This document shows positions 1 through 8,883 of a DNA stretch of 47,217 nucleotides, piece by piece. Position 1 is the stretch's first letter. Each line of letters opens with the position of its first letter. Made by a program: the position numbers and the translations under genes. The notes below the pieces were generated by a model. That model searched no databases. It saw only the letters and a program-made list of their open reading frames with translations, and had not been told where the DNA came from. The stretch comes from Gammaproteobacteria bacterium (GTDB taxonomy: Bacteria; Pseudomonadota; Gammaproteobacteria; QZLD01), in contig QZLE01000192.1 of the NCBI GenBank assembly GCA_004796365.1, forward strand, positions 1 to 47,217. Reading direction: 5' to 3'.

Positions 1-881
1 ATTATATCATCAACCTTTTCCATAAAGTGATGGCGGTTGTAGAGCCCTGTCATAATATCTTGCTGGCTTAGTGAAGTTATCTGTTTTTCCAGATCATAAT
101 CTTCAGCGCTACTCTGGTCACGAATCTGAATCTGAATTGATTCTTCACCGTCAATCGTGGCATGACTCATATCAAGATGGGCTTCAAAGATGTCTGAGCC
201 ATCTTCTCCGCCAACCATTTTAATATCTATGGCCGACTCTTCATTGCCGCCAGTACTAAAGCCTCGCAGAAATTCCTTGAAGTCGGTTTGATTGTCCGGG
301 TGTACAAGGTCAAGGATGGTCATGCCTTCAAAATCATCAAAATCTTTATAGCCGAATTTTTCTAGATAGGTTTGATTTGCATAAACATGCATCCCTTCGG
401 AGATATATGCTATGGCATCTCGTGAGCTGTTAAGCAGCAGGCTGCACCTTTTTTCGGTTTCATTAAGAGACACCTGGAAACGTCTCATGTTTTTGCGGTC
501 TTTATGAGCATGCATCTCTCGTTCAATTACCATCCTCAGGTGATCAAGAGATGACTTGCTGACAAGGTCGTGGGCACCAATATCCATAGCCTTGATTCTG
601 CGTTCCATGTTATCTTCGTCGCAAAGCCCTATTAATACAGTGTCTTTACCGGTTTTGGTAATATCTTCATATGCCTGCTTTAGGCTGTAGTCAGGATCGG
701 TTATGTTGCAGATAAAAATGTCTTGGTGCTGATTGTCAAGCGCCTCAACTACGTCTTCAGCATCTTCAGCCATAGTTGCACGAACAGGATGTCCTGCATT
801 GCGAAGGACGCTTATTATCATCTCGGCATCATTTACTGAGTCATCTAGTATTAGCAGGCGTAGAACGTCTTCCTGGGGCAC
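1..881 (-). CDS. FimX-like REC-PAS-GGDEF signalling protein (C-terminus beyond window)
   Basis: Translated from the minus strand; the frame runs off the left edge. The N-terminal ~120 residues form a response-regulator-like domain (start MPQEDVLRLLILDDS). The usual phospho-acceptor Asp at the end of beta-3 appears to be Asn (DIFICNITDPD), so the receiver is probably degenerate. A PAS domain follows (AIAYISEGMHVYANQTYLEKFGY), then the opening of a GGDEF domain (QQDIMTGLYNRHHFMEKV). REC-PAS-GGDEF-EAL with a defective receiver is the layout of FimX, a cyclic-di-GMP effector of type IV pili; the EAL part is not visible. I chose GTG at 881 because AAGGA lies 8 bases upstream; an in-frame ATG at 899 has no good ribosome site. 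FimX identity is inference; the domain calls are firm. Confidence 0.8.
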   Translation of the reverse strand, partial: MPQEDVLRLLILDDSVNDAEMIISVLRNAGHPVRATMAEDAEDVVEALDNQHQDIFICNITDPDYSLKQAYEDITKTGKDTVLIGLCDEDNMERRIKAMDIGAHDLVSKSSLDHLRMVIEREMHAHKDRKNMRRFQVSLNETEKRCSLLLNSSRDAIAYISEGMHVYANQTYLEKFGYKDFDDFEGMTILDLVHPDNQTDFKEFLRGFSTGGNEESAIDIKMVGGEDGSDIFEAHLDMSHATIDGEESIQIQIRDQSSAEDYDLEKQITSLSQQDIMTGLYNRHHFMEKVDDI

Positions 882-1111
882 TTTTAAATTCCTTAACATC
901 CATTTTGCTACTTAGTTTTCGTAGCAAATAATAGCTAATTCAATGGTCGAAAGTCTATGATATTTTTCAGTATCGGGTTTAGTCTTATATATAGCTAATT
1001 ATAGTCTTAATAATGGGAATAGTCGGTTTTTTGTATTTTGATTTAAAATTTGTTTCTGGAATATGTGAACTGTGGCGGGTTTAATTAATATTGGATAATT
1101 ATCCCAGTTTG

Positions 1112-1129
1112 GGCACGGCGTACCGTGCC
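1112..1129. terminator. GC-rich hairpin between the two leftmost genes
   Basis: GGCACGG-CGTA-CCGTGCC forms a perfect 7-bp stem with a 4-base loop, 15 bases past the stop codon of the minus-strand gene ending at 1144. No T-run follows on the minus strand, so it is a stem-only terminator or mRNA 3'-end stabiliser at best. The rest of the 882-1143 gap is AT-rich and I see no clear promoter in it. Confidence 0.4.
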
Positions 1130-1143
1130 AGTCAATCTATCAA

Positions 1144-2922
1144 TCAGATCGAAGTCCAGATAGAGTTAAACTCGTCGTCGGTTTTAACATTTCCTAATGG
1201 TAAGTTCTCTTCCTTGTTTGTTGCTACATACTCAAACTGGGAGAACGCGTTTGTGCTCTGAACCATTTTGGTAAGAACAATCTTGGCTGCCTTTTTACCG
1301 GTTCTAACGGTAACCTCTTTTCCTACTGTGTAGTGCAGGATAGGGGTAATAATAGTTGACGGCTGGTTCAGTGGTTTGATCGCAGGAAGCAGAATGCTTT
1401 TTTGCGCTGGGCACAGTGCGCCGTCGTCATTTTTAACCTTGGTTATTACTGGGCTACCTCCAGGGAATAAAATCTGAACTCCAAGAGCAACACCAAGCTC
1501 GTTATGGGTTTTAAGCCAGCGTACGACGCCTAGTTGCCATACTCCATCCTCGATATCTACTTCTTTGATTGCTATTAGCTCTCCAATCTGTACTTTTGAA
1601 GATGAGTTTTGGTCTGATATTACGCAATAACCTCCGGAGCTGATATTGCAAAGCCTCCATTCTTCATGGATAACATTGGCTGGTTTAGCTTCAGCAGCTG
1701 CTTGTTGCGGGGTCTTCTTTTGCATCTGCATTTTATGCACGTCCGGGCCATGCCCGGTTGCAACAAGATTCCAGACGTTTTTACCGTAATTTGTACCGCC
1801 GTTATTCTCTTTCGTTTCAAAATGCGACTTAGTATCCTGGTAGATCTCATTAATATCATCACCATTTTCCATGTGTAGTAGGTGATGGATTGCTGTGAGA
1901 CCTGTGACAGCAGCAACTTTTCCAGTTGTTTCGGTTCTTGAATACTTGCGTTTCGGCAGGATTCCAAGTGAAAGCAGAACTCTGCTAAGTATCTTTTCAT
2001 TTGGAAGTATCTTAGGTTTTTTCTTAAAGAAACTGGTTTTGTGAGATTTTTGTATCCCAGTATCAATTGCTTCGATCAGATCGTGAGTTACAAAAACAAA
2101 ATTGCTTTTATCTTTTTTCGCCTGGTCAGAATTAAAGTTTATTGGGGGAAGGTCCAGGTTTGGGCGCACTAGGAATGTTCCACTCTCAAGTTGAGTTGGG
2201 ATATCCTTTAATATTTTGCAATAGCGGGTCCAGGTTTCCATTTCGTCATAGATTTCGGTCACTTCTCCAAGGCGCATATGAAACGGGTCAGTTGCAGATA
2301 CTAATAGTATATGCATGTATGTATTTGTAATTGTAGTTGATTTTCCCTGGGTTAGATGTTCGTCAGGGATGCTGAGCTCACTAATTTTGTTGTTTGCGGA
2401 ATACTGATAGAGTGCATGGATTTGTTCCCAAGTCCCTTCTTTGCTGGCAGAGTAAATCAGATAATTTTCAATTAGAACCGAGGAAAGGTAACGGATAGAT
2501 CTTTGTATGGCAGTGCTGAGTTGTTTGTTGTTGATTTTAATAAATGCAGATGCAGATTGCTCAACAATTATTTTATAGCCAACACTCATATGCTGGAATA
2601 ACTCTATGGCCAGATTGGCAATATCTTTGTTTTTTTCAGAAAGTGGTAGGGCTTTGTGGGCGTAATGCTTGCGCAGACCGTTAATGATAAATCTGACTGG
2701 TTCGCGAAAATCTTCTAAAATCTCAAAGCGATTAGTAGTTTTGATTTCCGTGCCATTTAGCTCTTTAAGTGCTCGGTATACTTGTTGTGTAGTGGCTCCA
2801 AGATTAGCTAACGGAAGTTCTTTAATCCACTTTCTTACATTTTTTGGATTGGTGGTAAAACCATCCTCGGAAGCTGGTTTTAGCTCAGGTATTCTCAAAT
2901 CTATAAGATTATTATTTTTCAT
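1144..2922 (-). CDS. Conserved protein with C-terminal PilZ-like segment, upstream of FimX-like gene
   Basis: 592 residues, no signal peptide or membrane segment, so cytoplasmic. The first ~400 residues look helical and match no family I can name. Around residues 430-500 the pattern WRLCNISSGGYCV, then VQIGELIAI, then WQLGVVRWLK and LGVALGVQILFPGG resembles the beta-barrel of PilZ cyclic-di-GMP receptors, with NISSGG in place of the usual DxSxxG. The upstream RxxxR motif is not evident, so binding may be lost or atypical. It lies directly upstream of the FimX-like gene, in the same direction, which suggests a shared role in pilus or polarity control. Start is ATG at 2922. The presence of the gene is certain; the function is inferred from this segment and position only. 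Confidence 0.75.
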   Translation of the reverse strand: MKNNNLIDLRIPELKPASEDGFTTNPKNVRKWIKELPLANLGATTQQVYRALKELNGTEIKTTNRFEILEDFREPVRFIINGLRKHYAHKALPLSEKNKDIANLAIELFQHMSVGYKIIVEQSASAFIKINNKQLSTAIQRSIRYLSSVLIENYLIYSASKEGTWEQIHALYQYSANNKISELSIPDEHLTQGKSTTITNTYMHILLVSATDPFHMRLGEVTEIYDEMETWTRYCKILKDIPTQLESGTFLVRPNLDLPPINFNSDQAKKDKSNFVFVTHDLIEAIDTGIQKSHKTSFFKKKPKILPNEKILSRVLLSLGILPKRKYSRTETTGKVAAVTGLTAIHHLLHMENGDDINEIYQDTKSHFETKENNGGTNYGKNVWNLVATGHGPDVHKMQMQKKTPQQAAAEAKPANVIHEEWRLCNISSGGYCVISDQNSSSKVQIGELIAIKEVDIEDGVWQLGVVRWLKTHNELGVALGVQILFPGGSPVITKVKNDDGALCPAQKSILLPAIKPLNQPSTIITPILHYTVGKEVTVRTGKKAAKIVLTKMVQSTNAFSQFEYVATNKEENLPLGNVKTDDEFNSIWTSI

Positions 2923-3114
2923 AACTGACTGGCTCGTTTACCCATAATCAATTGCAACTATTTGCGCATAAAAATTCCATCTGCTACGCAAAATCCATGC
3001 TTTAAAAAACAAAAGCGCTTATAAAATAGTAGCAGCTAAATGCTCAATAGCTATGTTTTAACTAAAGTTTTTTGGCATTTTTGTGTTCTGGGTCGCACTT
3101 GGCTGGATAGTGGG

Positions 3115-4149
3115 TTAACTAATTATAGTTTTGGCGGTTTTTCCGGCTTTTTCCCTTACCAGTCTTGGAACTAGATAACCAGGCAGCATTCCTTGTAATT
3201 GTTTCCAGATATGCACCGCTGTTTCATCGTGAACAAAAAAATGATTAGTACCATTAACTTTATCTAGTAGATGTAAATAGTATGGCATTATTCCGGCTTC
3301 AAATAGACTGTTGCTCAGGTTGAACAGAGTGTCTGCCTGATCGTTTACTCCTTTTAGTAATACTGACTGATTAAGAAGGGAGACATTTGGTAACATTAGT
3401 TTTTGTAGATAGTTTCTGGTGCTTTTATCTATCTCATTGGGGTGATTACAGTGAGTGATAAAAACTATCTTTTTTGGGCACCTTTGCAAAATATGTACTA
3501 GTTCAGCTGTAATTCTTTGGGGGATTGTAATCGCCATTCGGGTGTGAAAACGAATTCGTTTTATATGGTCTATTTGTGCAAGCCGTTCTAAAGTTTGGCT
3601 TAATTGGTTGTCATCGAGCAATAAAGGTTCGCCGCCGCTTAGGATTATCTCCTCTATAGAATTGTTTTGTGTTAAATGTGTTAAGGCCGAATTTAGCTCG
3701 CCCTCGCTAACGGTTGTTGTATGCAGTAGATTTTTACGAAAGCAAAAGCGACAATTGATGCTGCATCTATTTGTGGTAAGGGCTAGTGCCCGAGCTTGAT
3801 ATTTTTGTAGCAGGCAGCCTGAAATCTGTGCTTTTGTATCGCCTACCGGATCATCAGTATAATCATGGTGTTCTTCAAGTTCATATTTACGCGGTAGAAC
3901 CTGTGCAAGCAAGGGGTCGTATAAATCGCCGGTTTTGATTTTATCTGCATATGTTTTGGGGATTAGAAGCGGAAATTTATTTGCAGCCTTGTCGCAATAT
4001 TTGGCCTTTTCTTTTAAGTAGTTTATATCAAGTTGCAGGTAGTGCGCTAGCAGTTCAATGTCGGTAATAGAGTCTTTTAAAATGTTTTTCCAGCAGTTGG
4101 TTTTTGCTGCTAAATCATAAATATTTGGTCGACATTGATGATTAAGCAT
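3115..4149 (-). CDS. epmB: EF-P-(R)-beta-lysine modification aminomutase EpmB
   Basis: Radical-SAM lysine 2,3-aminomutase homologue that converts (S)-alpha-lysine to (R)-beta-lysine, the donor for EF-P modification. The iron-sulphur motif CSINCRFC gives Cys129, Cys133 and Cys136 (CxxxCxxC). The SGGEPLL motif and a likely PLP lysine in VLLKGVND are also present. The frame extends to an ATG at 4230, but I place the start at ATG 4149. GAGG lies 8 bases upstream of it, the resulting 344 residues match the usual ~342, and the N-terminus then aligns with E. coli EpmB. The longer version would also invade the efp promoter. It is divergent from efp, its pathway target, across a 100-bp shared intergenic region. 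Confidence 0.95.
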   Translation of the reverse strand: MLNHQCRPNIYDLAAKTNCWKNILKDSITDIELLAHYLQLDINYLKEKAKYCDKAANKFPLLIPKTYADKIKTGDLYDPLLAQVLPRKYELEEHHDYTDDPVGDTKAQISGCLLQKYQARALALTTNRCSINCRFCFRKNLLHTTTVSEGELNSALTHLTQNNSIEEIILSGGEPLLLDDNQLSQTLERLAQIDHIKRIRFHTRMAITIPQRITAELVHILQRCPKKIVFITHCNHPNEIDKSTRNYLQKLMLPNVSLLNQSVLLKGVNDQADTLFNLSNSLFEAGIMPYYLHLLDKVNGTNHFFVHDETAVHIWKQLQGMLPGYLVPRLVREKAGKTAKTIIS

Positions 4150-4249
4150 GAAACAAACCTCAAACTGTTTTAAAATACGCGGCAACTGAATAACTGTTGG
4201 CAGTATAACCTTATTATCTGCCCTAACCAAACTGAAAAGTAGGAAGATT

Positions 4250-4819
4250 ATGGCTAACTACAGCACTAATGAATTTAAGAACGGATTGAAGATACTTGTT
4301 GACGGCGATCCGTTTTCAATTGTAGAAAATGAAGTGGTAAAACCTGGTAAAGGCCAGGCCTTTAACCGTATCAAGGTAAAGAACCTGAAGACCGGAAAGG
4401 TGATTGAAAGAACCTATAAGTCAGGCGAATCGGTGGAAGCTGCTGATGTTATGGAGCTTGAACTGCAATACCTTTATAACGATGGTGAGTTTTGGCATTT
4501 TATGGACCAGGATTCATTCGAGCAGGTTGGTGCTCCTCAAAGTGCTGTTGCTGATGTTGAGAATCTGCTAAAAGAGCAGGAGATGTGTACTGTTACCTTG
4601 TTCAATGGTGTACCGCTTACTGTTGAGTTGCCTAATTTTGTTAACCTTGAGGTTACAGATACCGACCCTGGTCTTAAAGGTGATACTGCTCAGGGTGGTC
4701 TAAAGCCTGCGACACTTGAGACAGGTGCGGTTGTGCGTGTCCCGCTATTTATTGAAATTGGTGAGTTGTTGAAGATTGATACCCGCACCAAGGAATATGT
4801 AAGCAGAGTTAAAGACTAA
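4250..4819 (+). CDS. efp: Translation elongation factor P
   Basis: 189 residues, full length for the family. EF-P binds ribosomes stalled at polyproline stretches and promotes peptide bond formation. The modification site is Lys34 in the loop KPGKGQAF, the Lys-type substrate of EpmA/EpmB rather than the Arg rhamnosylated by EarP. The C-terminal signature around [22 protein letters not shown] is intact. AGGAAG precedes the ATG. epmA follows after 10 bases and epmB is divergent, so substrate and two modifying enzymes are clustered. The third enzyme, hydroxylase EpmC, is not in this window. Confidence 0.98.
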   Translation: MANYSTNEFKNGLKILVDGDPFSIVENEVVKPGKGQAFNRIKVKNLKTGKVIERTYKSGESVEAADVMELELQYLYNDGEFWHFMDQDSFEQVGAPQSAVADVENLLKEQEMCTVTLFNGVPLTVELPNFVNLEVTDTDPGLKGDTAQGGLKPATLETGAVVRVPLFIEIGELLKIDTRTKEYVSRVKD

Positions 4820-4829
4820 CCCATCGTAT

Positions 4830-5816
4830 ATGGAAAAAGGACTTCCATCTGCGTCAATAGAGACGCTGCAAAAACGGGCGCTGATACTTGCAGCTATTCG
4901 CTCCTTTTTTTGGGAACGAAAGGTGCTGGAAGTGGAAACGCCCGTTTTATCGCAATATGGTACTGTAGACCAGCATATTAACAGTTTTAGCGTTGATTCA
5001 GGTTTTGACCAGACCAAACGCTACTTGCACACATCCCCTGAGTTTGCGATGAAGCGGCTGCTTGCCGCAGGTAGCGGTTCGATCTATCAGATTTGTCATT
5101 GTTTTCGCGATGGTGAGAAGAGCCGTCAGCATAATCATGAATTTACCATGCTTGAATGGTACCGTACCGATTTTAGTTATATAGAGCTAATTAGAGAGGT
5201 TGATGATTTGGTGCGCATGGTTTTAGGGTCTTTGACCGAAAACTACATTGTTGAAAAAATGGAAACCGAATGCATCACCTATCAGATGATGTTTAATACC
5301 TATCTGGGGATAAATCCATTCTCCGCAACCATTGAGCAATTGCAAAACTGTGCCAGCACAAACAATATTAATATCAGCCATGAATCAATGGGGGAAAATC
5401 GCGATGACTGGCTAAACTTACTGCTAAGTCATTTGATTGAGCCGCAGCTGGGCAAGGGTAAACTGACCTTTGTTATGGACTATCCGGCATCGCAGGCAGC
5501 CTTGGCGCGAATTAGTCCATATGATGTCAATGTTGCTGAAAGATTCGAATTGTATATAGACGGTGTTGAGATTGCCAATGGATTCCAGGAACTGTGCGAT
5601 TCGCAAGAGCAAGAGCAAAGGTTTATTGCCGATCAGGAAAAACGTACTCAAACGGGCAAGATGCAGATTCCGTATGACAAAAATTTTATCAAGGCCATGA
5701 GTCAGGGATTGCCGGAATGCTCAGGTGTTGCCCTGGGGGTAGATAGGTTGGTGATGTTTGCGCTGGGTTTGGAAAATATAGAAGAGGTAATTCCGTTTTC
5801 TTCTGAGATAGCTTAA
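4830..5816 (+). CDS. epmA: EF-P lysyltransferase EpmA (PoxA/GenX)
   Basis: 328 residues resembling the catalytic core of class II lysyl-tRNA synthetase without the anticodon-binding domain. It activates (R)-beta-lysine with ATP and attaches it to Lys34 of EF-P. Motif 2 is seen as ICHCFRDGEKSRQHNHEFTM, and motif 3 near the C-terminus as SGVALGVDRLVMFALG. The start at ATG 4830 gives MEKGLPSASIETLQKRA, aligning with the start of E. coli EpmA. Its own Shine-Dalgarno site is weak, so it probably depends on translation of efp 10 bases upstream. It converges with psd across only 6 bases, leaving no room for a terminator. Confidence 0.96.
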   Translation: MEKGLPSASIETLQKRALILAAIRSFFWERKVLEVETPVLSQYGTVDQHINSFSVDSGFDQTKRYLHTSPEFAMKRLLAAGSGSIYQICHCFRDGEKSRQHNHEFTMLEWYRTDFSYIELIREVDDLVRMVLGSLTENYIVEKMETECITYQMMFNTYLGINPFSATIEQLQNCASTNNINISHESMGENRDDWLNLLLSHLIEPQLGKGKLTFVMDYPASQAALARISPYDVNVAERFELYIDGVEIANGFQELCDSQEQEQRFIADQEKRTQTGKMQIPYDKNFIKAMSQGLPECSGVALGVDRLVMFALGLENIEEVIPFSSEIA

Positions 5817-5822
5817 ATAATT

Positions 5823-6746
5823 TTATGTAAACTGTGTCCCAACAACCCTGCCAATACCATTTCCTAGTCTTAGGGTAGATCCTGCAGAAAGCCTGTCATT
5901 TAAAGTTACAGTATCTTTTGGAAACAATAAAATTACGGTAGAACCCATATTAAAGCGCCCCATCTCTTCACCTTTATCCAGATCTAACTTATGAAGTGAT
6001 CTATTTACCTCAAGTTCAGTTACCTTTTTTGCACGAGGTGGCGTAATTTCTCCGGTCCAAACAGTCTCCATGCTGGAAACAAAGATCGCTCCTACTAATA
6101 CCATTATCATCTCACCAAACTTGGTATCAAAAACACAGACTACGCGTTCATTGCTGGCAAATAAGCTGGGTACAGTGTTTACAGTATACGGGGCAACACT
6201 GAATAACCTGCCTGGAATGTGGATCATCCTTTTGATTTTGCCGGCATACGGCATGTGGATTCGGTGGTAATCTCTTGGAGAAAGATAGATAGTGGCAAAT
6301 TTTCCATTGATATAGCTGCGGGAAAGGTTTATGTCATCACCCAGAAGTTTTTCCAGTGTGAAGTTATGGCCCTTGGCTTGGAAGATAGAACTGCCATCTA
6401 TATTACCCATCTGACTTATCTTGCCGTCGACAGGAGAAGTTAGCATCACTTTTCCATCCTCAATTTTTCTGGTCCCTTCGCGTAGCTCGCGGGTGAAAAA
6501 GCTATTGAAATCCGGGAATTCATCAGGAGCTTTAAGTTTGGATTCAGTTAGATTGATATTAAATGCCTTGGTGATTAGCGTGATTTGCAGATCCTTGACC
6601 TTTGGGTTTGTTATCCGCATAAACTTATACATGAGATGCGAAAGAAAATGGTGAGGTAACGGGTAGGTAAGTGCAGCTTTGATTTTGTCAATCAGGGATG
6701 GTTCAGATTGATTCTCTGGCATTATCAGGGGTTCTCGCTGGTACAT
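5823..6746 (-). CDS. psd: Phosphatidylserine decarboxylase proenzyme
   Basis: 307 residues. It makes phosphatidylethanolamine from phosphatidylserine at the inner membrane. The pyruvoyl self-cleavage site is present as FNMGSTVILLF (the family usually has LGST), with Ser269 becoming the pyruvoyl group of the alpha chain. The signature SPVDGKISQMG and the HRIHMP motif are also present. ATG 6746 is used; an alternative ATG at 6722 would remove eight residues that are not conserved, and neither has a strong ribosome site. In enterics psd is also near epmA, but here the two converge. No phosphatidylserine synthase gene is in the window. Confidence 0.95.
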   Translation of the reverse strand: MYQREPLIMPENQSEPSLIDKIKAALTYPLPHHFLSHLMYKFMRITNPKVKDLQITLITKAFNINLTESKLKAPDEFPDFNSFFTRELREGTRKIEDGKVMLTSPVDGKISQMGNIDGSSIFQAKGHNFTLEKLLGDDINLSRSYINGKFATIYLSPRDYHRIHMPYAGKIKRMIHIPGRLFSVAPYTVNTVPSLFASNERVVCVFDTKFGEMIMVLVGAIFVSSMETVWTGEITPPRAKKVTELEVNRSLHKLDLDKGEEMGRFNMGSTVILLFPKDTVTLNDRLSAGSTLRLGNGIGRVVGTQFT

Positions 6747-6861
6747 TTCTACCGATATTCTAGTTTTAGAATCAGTTAATGCAAATGTTTTTGACCAAAA
6801 ACAATGATGAGTTGTGGACTACAATCAGTTATTATTGGCTCTGAATTAAAAAGGTTGAACG

Positions 6862-7761
6862 ATGCATCACGAAGCAGTAAAAGAACTGACAACGATTAAA
6901 GACTACATACGCTACTGCGTCAGCAGGTTTTTGGATGCTAGTGTATGTTTTGGCCATGGGATAGAGAGCCCGACAGAGGAAGCAATTGAATTGGTACTCG
7001 GGGCGCTGAAACTTCCGCGTGATTTTGATCCGTTCTTTTTTGACAGTACACTGACATCTAGCGAACGTCAGGCAATTATCGATATGTTGCAAAAAAGGGT
7101 GGTTAAACGAATTCCATTGGCATATCTGACTAATGAAGCTATTTTTGCCGGCTATTCTTTTTATGTTGACGATAGGGTTTTGGTACCGCGCTCACCAATT
7201 GCTGAATTGATTGATGCGGGTTTTCAGCCATGGTTTTGCGACAGGGAACCAACCCGGATTTTAGACTTGTGCACTGGTAGTGGTTGTATTGCAATAGCCT
7301 GTGCCTATGCATTTCCAGAAGCTCAGGTTGATGCTGTAGATATCTCTGCAGATGCCATTGAAGTGGCAAAGATAAATATTGAAAAACACGGGGCTGAGGC
7401 ACTCGTACACCCGATTCAGTCTGATCTGTTTAAAGGTGTAGCAGGGGAGAAGTACGATATTATAGTCTCCAACCCTCCTTATGTAGATAAACGTGATATG
7501 GGTGCATTGCCACAAGAGTTTAGGCATGAGCCTGAACTTGGGCTCGCTGCCGGTGAGGATGGCCTGGATATAGTGCACCAGATTCTGGCCGAGGCTAAAG
7601 AATATTTGGCCGATGACGGTATCTTAATTGTCGAGGTTGGTAACAGCCAGGATGCCCTGATGGAAACTTATCCGCGAATACCGTTTTACTGGTTGGAGTT
7701 TGCCCATGGAGGGCATGGAGTATTTATGCTTACTGCGCAACAGTTGCAGGAATTTTTCTAA
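6862..7761 (+). CDS. prmB: Ribosomal protein L3 glutamine N5-methyltransferase
   Basis: 299 residues, SAM-dependent. SAM-binding motif I is DLCTGSGCIAI (residues 135-145) and the catalytic NPPY of the HemK/PrmB group is at 204-207 (SNPPYVDKRDM). NPPYVD and an N-terminal helical domain without release-factor features favour PrmB, which methylates ribosomal protein L3, over PrmC. An AAAAAGG ribosome site precedes the ATG. It is followed after 18 bases by aroC, the conserved gammaproteobacterial prmB-aroC order, which supports the assignment. Confidence 0.95.
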   Translation: MHHEAVKELTTIKDYIRYCVSRFLDASVCFGHGIESPTEEAIELVLGALKLPRDFDPFFFDSTLTSSERQAIIDMLQKRVVKRIPLAYLTNEAIFAGYSFYVDDRVLVPRSPIAELIDAGFQPWFCDREPTRILDLCTGSGCIAIACAYAFPEAQVDAVDISADAIEVAKINIEKHGAEALVHPIQSDLFKGVAGEKYDIIVSNPPYVDKRDMGALPQEFRHEPELGLAAGEDGLDIVHQILAEAKEYLADDGILIVEVGNSQDALMETYPRIPFYWLEFAHGGHGVFMLTAQQLQEFF

Positions 7762-7779
7762 TAGAAAAACAGGGTTTAT

Positions 7780-8880
7780 ATGTCTGGAAATACAATAGGA
7801 AAGTTATTTACGGTTACAACATTTGGTGAAAGTCACGGAGTTGCCATTGGTGGAGTTATTGATGGTTGTCCCCCGGGGATGGAATTGACAGAAGAAGATC
7901 TTCAGGTTGATCTGGACAGACGGCGTCCGGGAACCAGCAGGCATACCACTCAAAGGGCGGAGGCAGATAAGGTAAAGATTCTTTCCGGGGTATTTGAAGG
8001 CAAGACCACCGGTACCCCAATTGGTGTTTTGATTGAAAACACCGACCAAAGATCAAAAGATTACTCAAATGTGATGAATACCTTTCGTCCGGGACATGCT
8101 GATTATACCTATCAACAAAAATATGGCATCCGTGATTATCGAGGTGGAGGCAGATCCTCCGCCCGTGAAACTGCTATTAGAGTTGCAGCAGGCGCTATAG
8201 CCAAAAAATATCTAAAAGAGAAATGTGGTATTTCAGTTCGTGCATTTTTAAGTCAGCTTGGCTCAATACAAGTGGAGCATAAAGATTGGAGTGCAGTTGA
8301 GAATAACGCGTTTTTTGCACCTGATATGGATAAGGTGCCTGAGATGGAGGAATTCCTGGACCAGATTCGCAAACAACATGACTCCGTGGGTGCCAAGGTT
8401 AGTCTGGTTATTGAAAATGTACCGCCGGGGCTGGGCGAACCAATTTTTGACCGCCTGGATGCCGAATTAGCGTATGCCCTAATGGGGATTAACGCAGTAA
8501 AAGGGGTGGAGATAGGAGCTGGTTTCGATTGTGTTGCTTCCAAGGGTAGTGAATTCAGAGATGAGATTACATCCAAAGGCTTTTTGAGCAATAATGCTGG
8601 CGGAATCCTTGGCGGAATAAGTTCCGGGCAGGATATAACTGCCAGTATAGCCTTTAAGCCTACGCCAAGTATTTCTGTACCAGGCAGAACCGTAGATATT
8701 GATGCTAATGAAACTAATGTCGAGACCAAAGGGCGTCACGATCCGTGTGTAGGGATACGTGGTGTTCCGGTTGTTGAGGCTGTTGCGGCAATTGTGTTAA
8801 TGGATCATATGTTAAGACAGCGTGGTCAGAACGGTGATGTTAAATTGCAAACGCCTGTAATTCCCTCTAGTTGCGAATAG
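7780..8880 (+). CDS. aroC: Chorismate synthase
   Basis: 366 residues. It converts 5-enolpyruvylshikimate-3-phosphate to chorismate, using reduced FMN, as the last shikimate pathway step. Family signatures are visible: [18 protein letters not shown] near the N-terminus, the RPGHADYTY region, the [12 protein letters not shown] segment and [13 protein letters not shown] near the C-terminus. Length matches the bifurcated family. It is the second gene of prmB-aroC-MFS; the transporter ATG is 3 bases past its stop, so the two are probably translationally coupled. Confidence 0.98.
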   Translation: MSGNTIGKLFTVTTFGESHGVAIGGVIDGCPPGMELTEEDLQVDLDRRRPGTSRHTTQRAEADKVKILSGVFEGKTTGTPIGVLIENTDQRSKDYSNVMNTFRPGHADYTYQQKYGIRDYRGGGRSSARETAIRVAAGAIAKKYLKEKCGISVRAFLSQLGSIQVEHKDWSAVENNAFFAPDMDKVPEMEEFLDQIRKQHDSVGAKVSLVIENVPPGLGEPIFDRLDAELAYALMGINAVKGVEIGAGFDCVASKGSEFRDEITSKGFLSNNAGGILGGISSGQDITASIAFKPTPSISVPGRTVDIDANETNVETKGRHDPCVGIRGVPVVEAVAAIVLMDHMLRQRGQNGDVKLQTPVIPSSCE

Positions 8881-8883
8881 AAA

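Noticed and set aside
1112-1129. Sigma-54 site in the palindrome TGGCACGGTACGCC (minus strand)
   Set aside because: GG-to-GC spacing is two bases too short; it is better explained as a hairpin after the upstream gene.
4150-4230. 27-codon N-terminal extension of epmB
   Set aside because: Not conserved, no ribosome site and overlaps the efp promoter; ATG 4149 has GAGG at proper distance.
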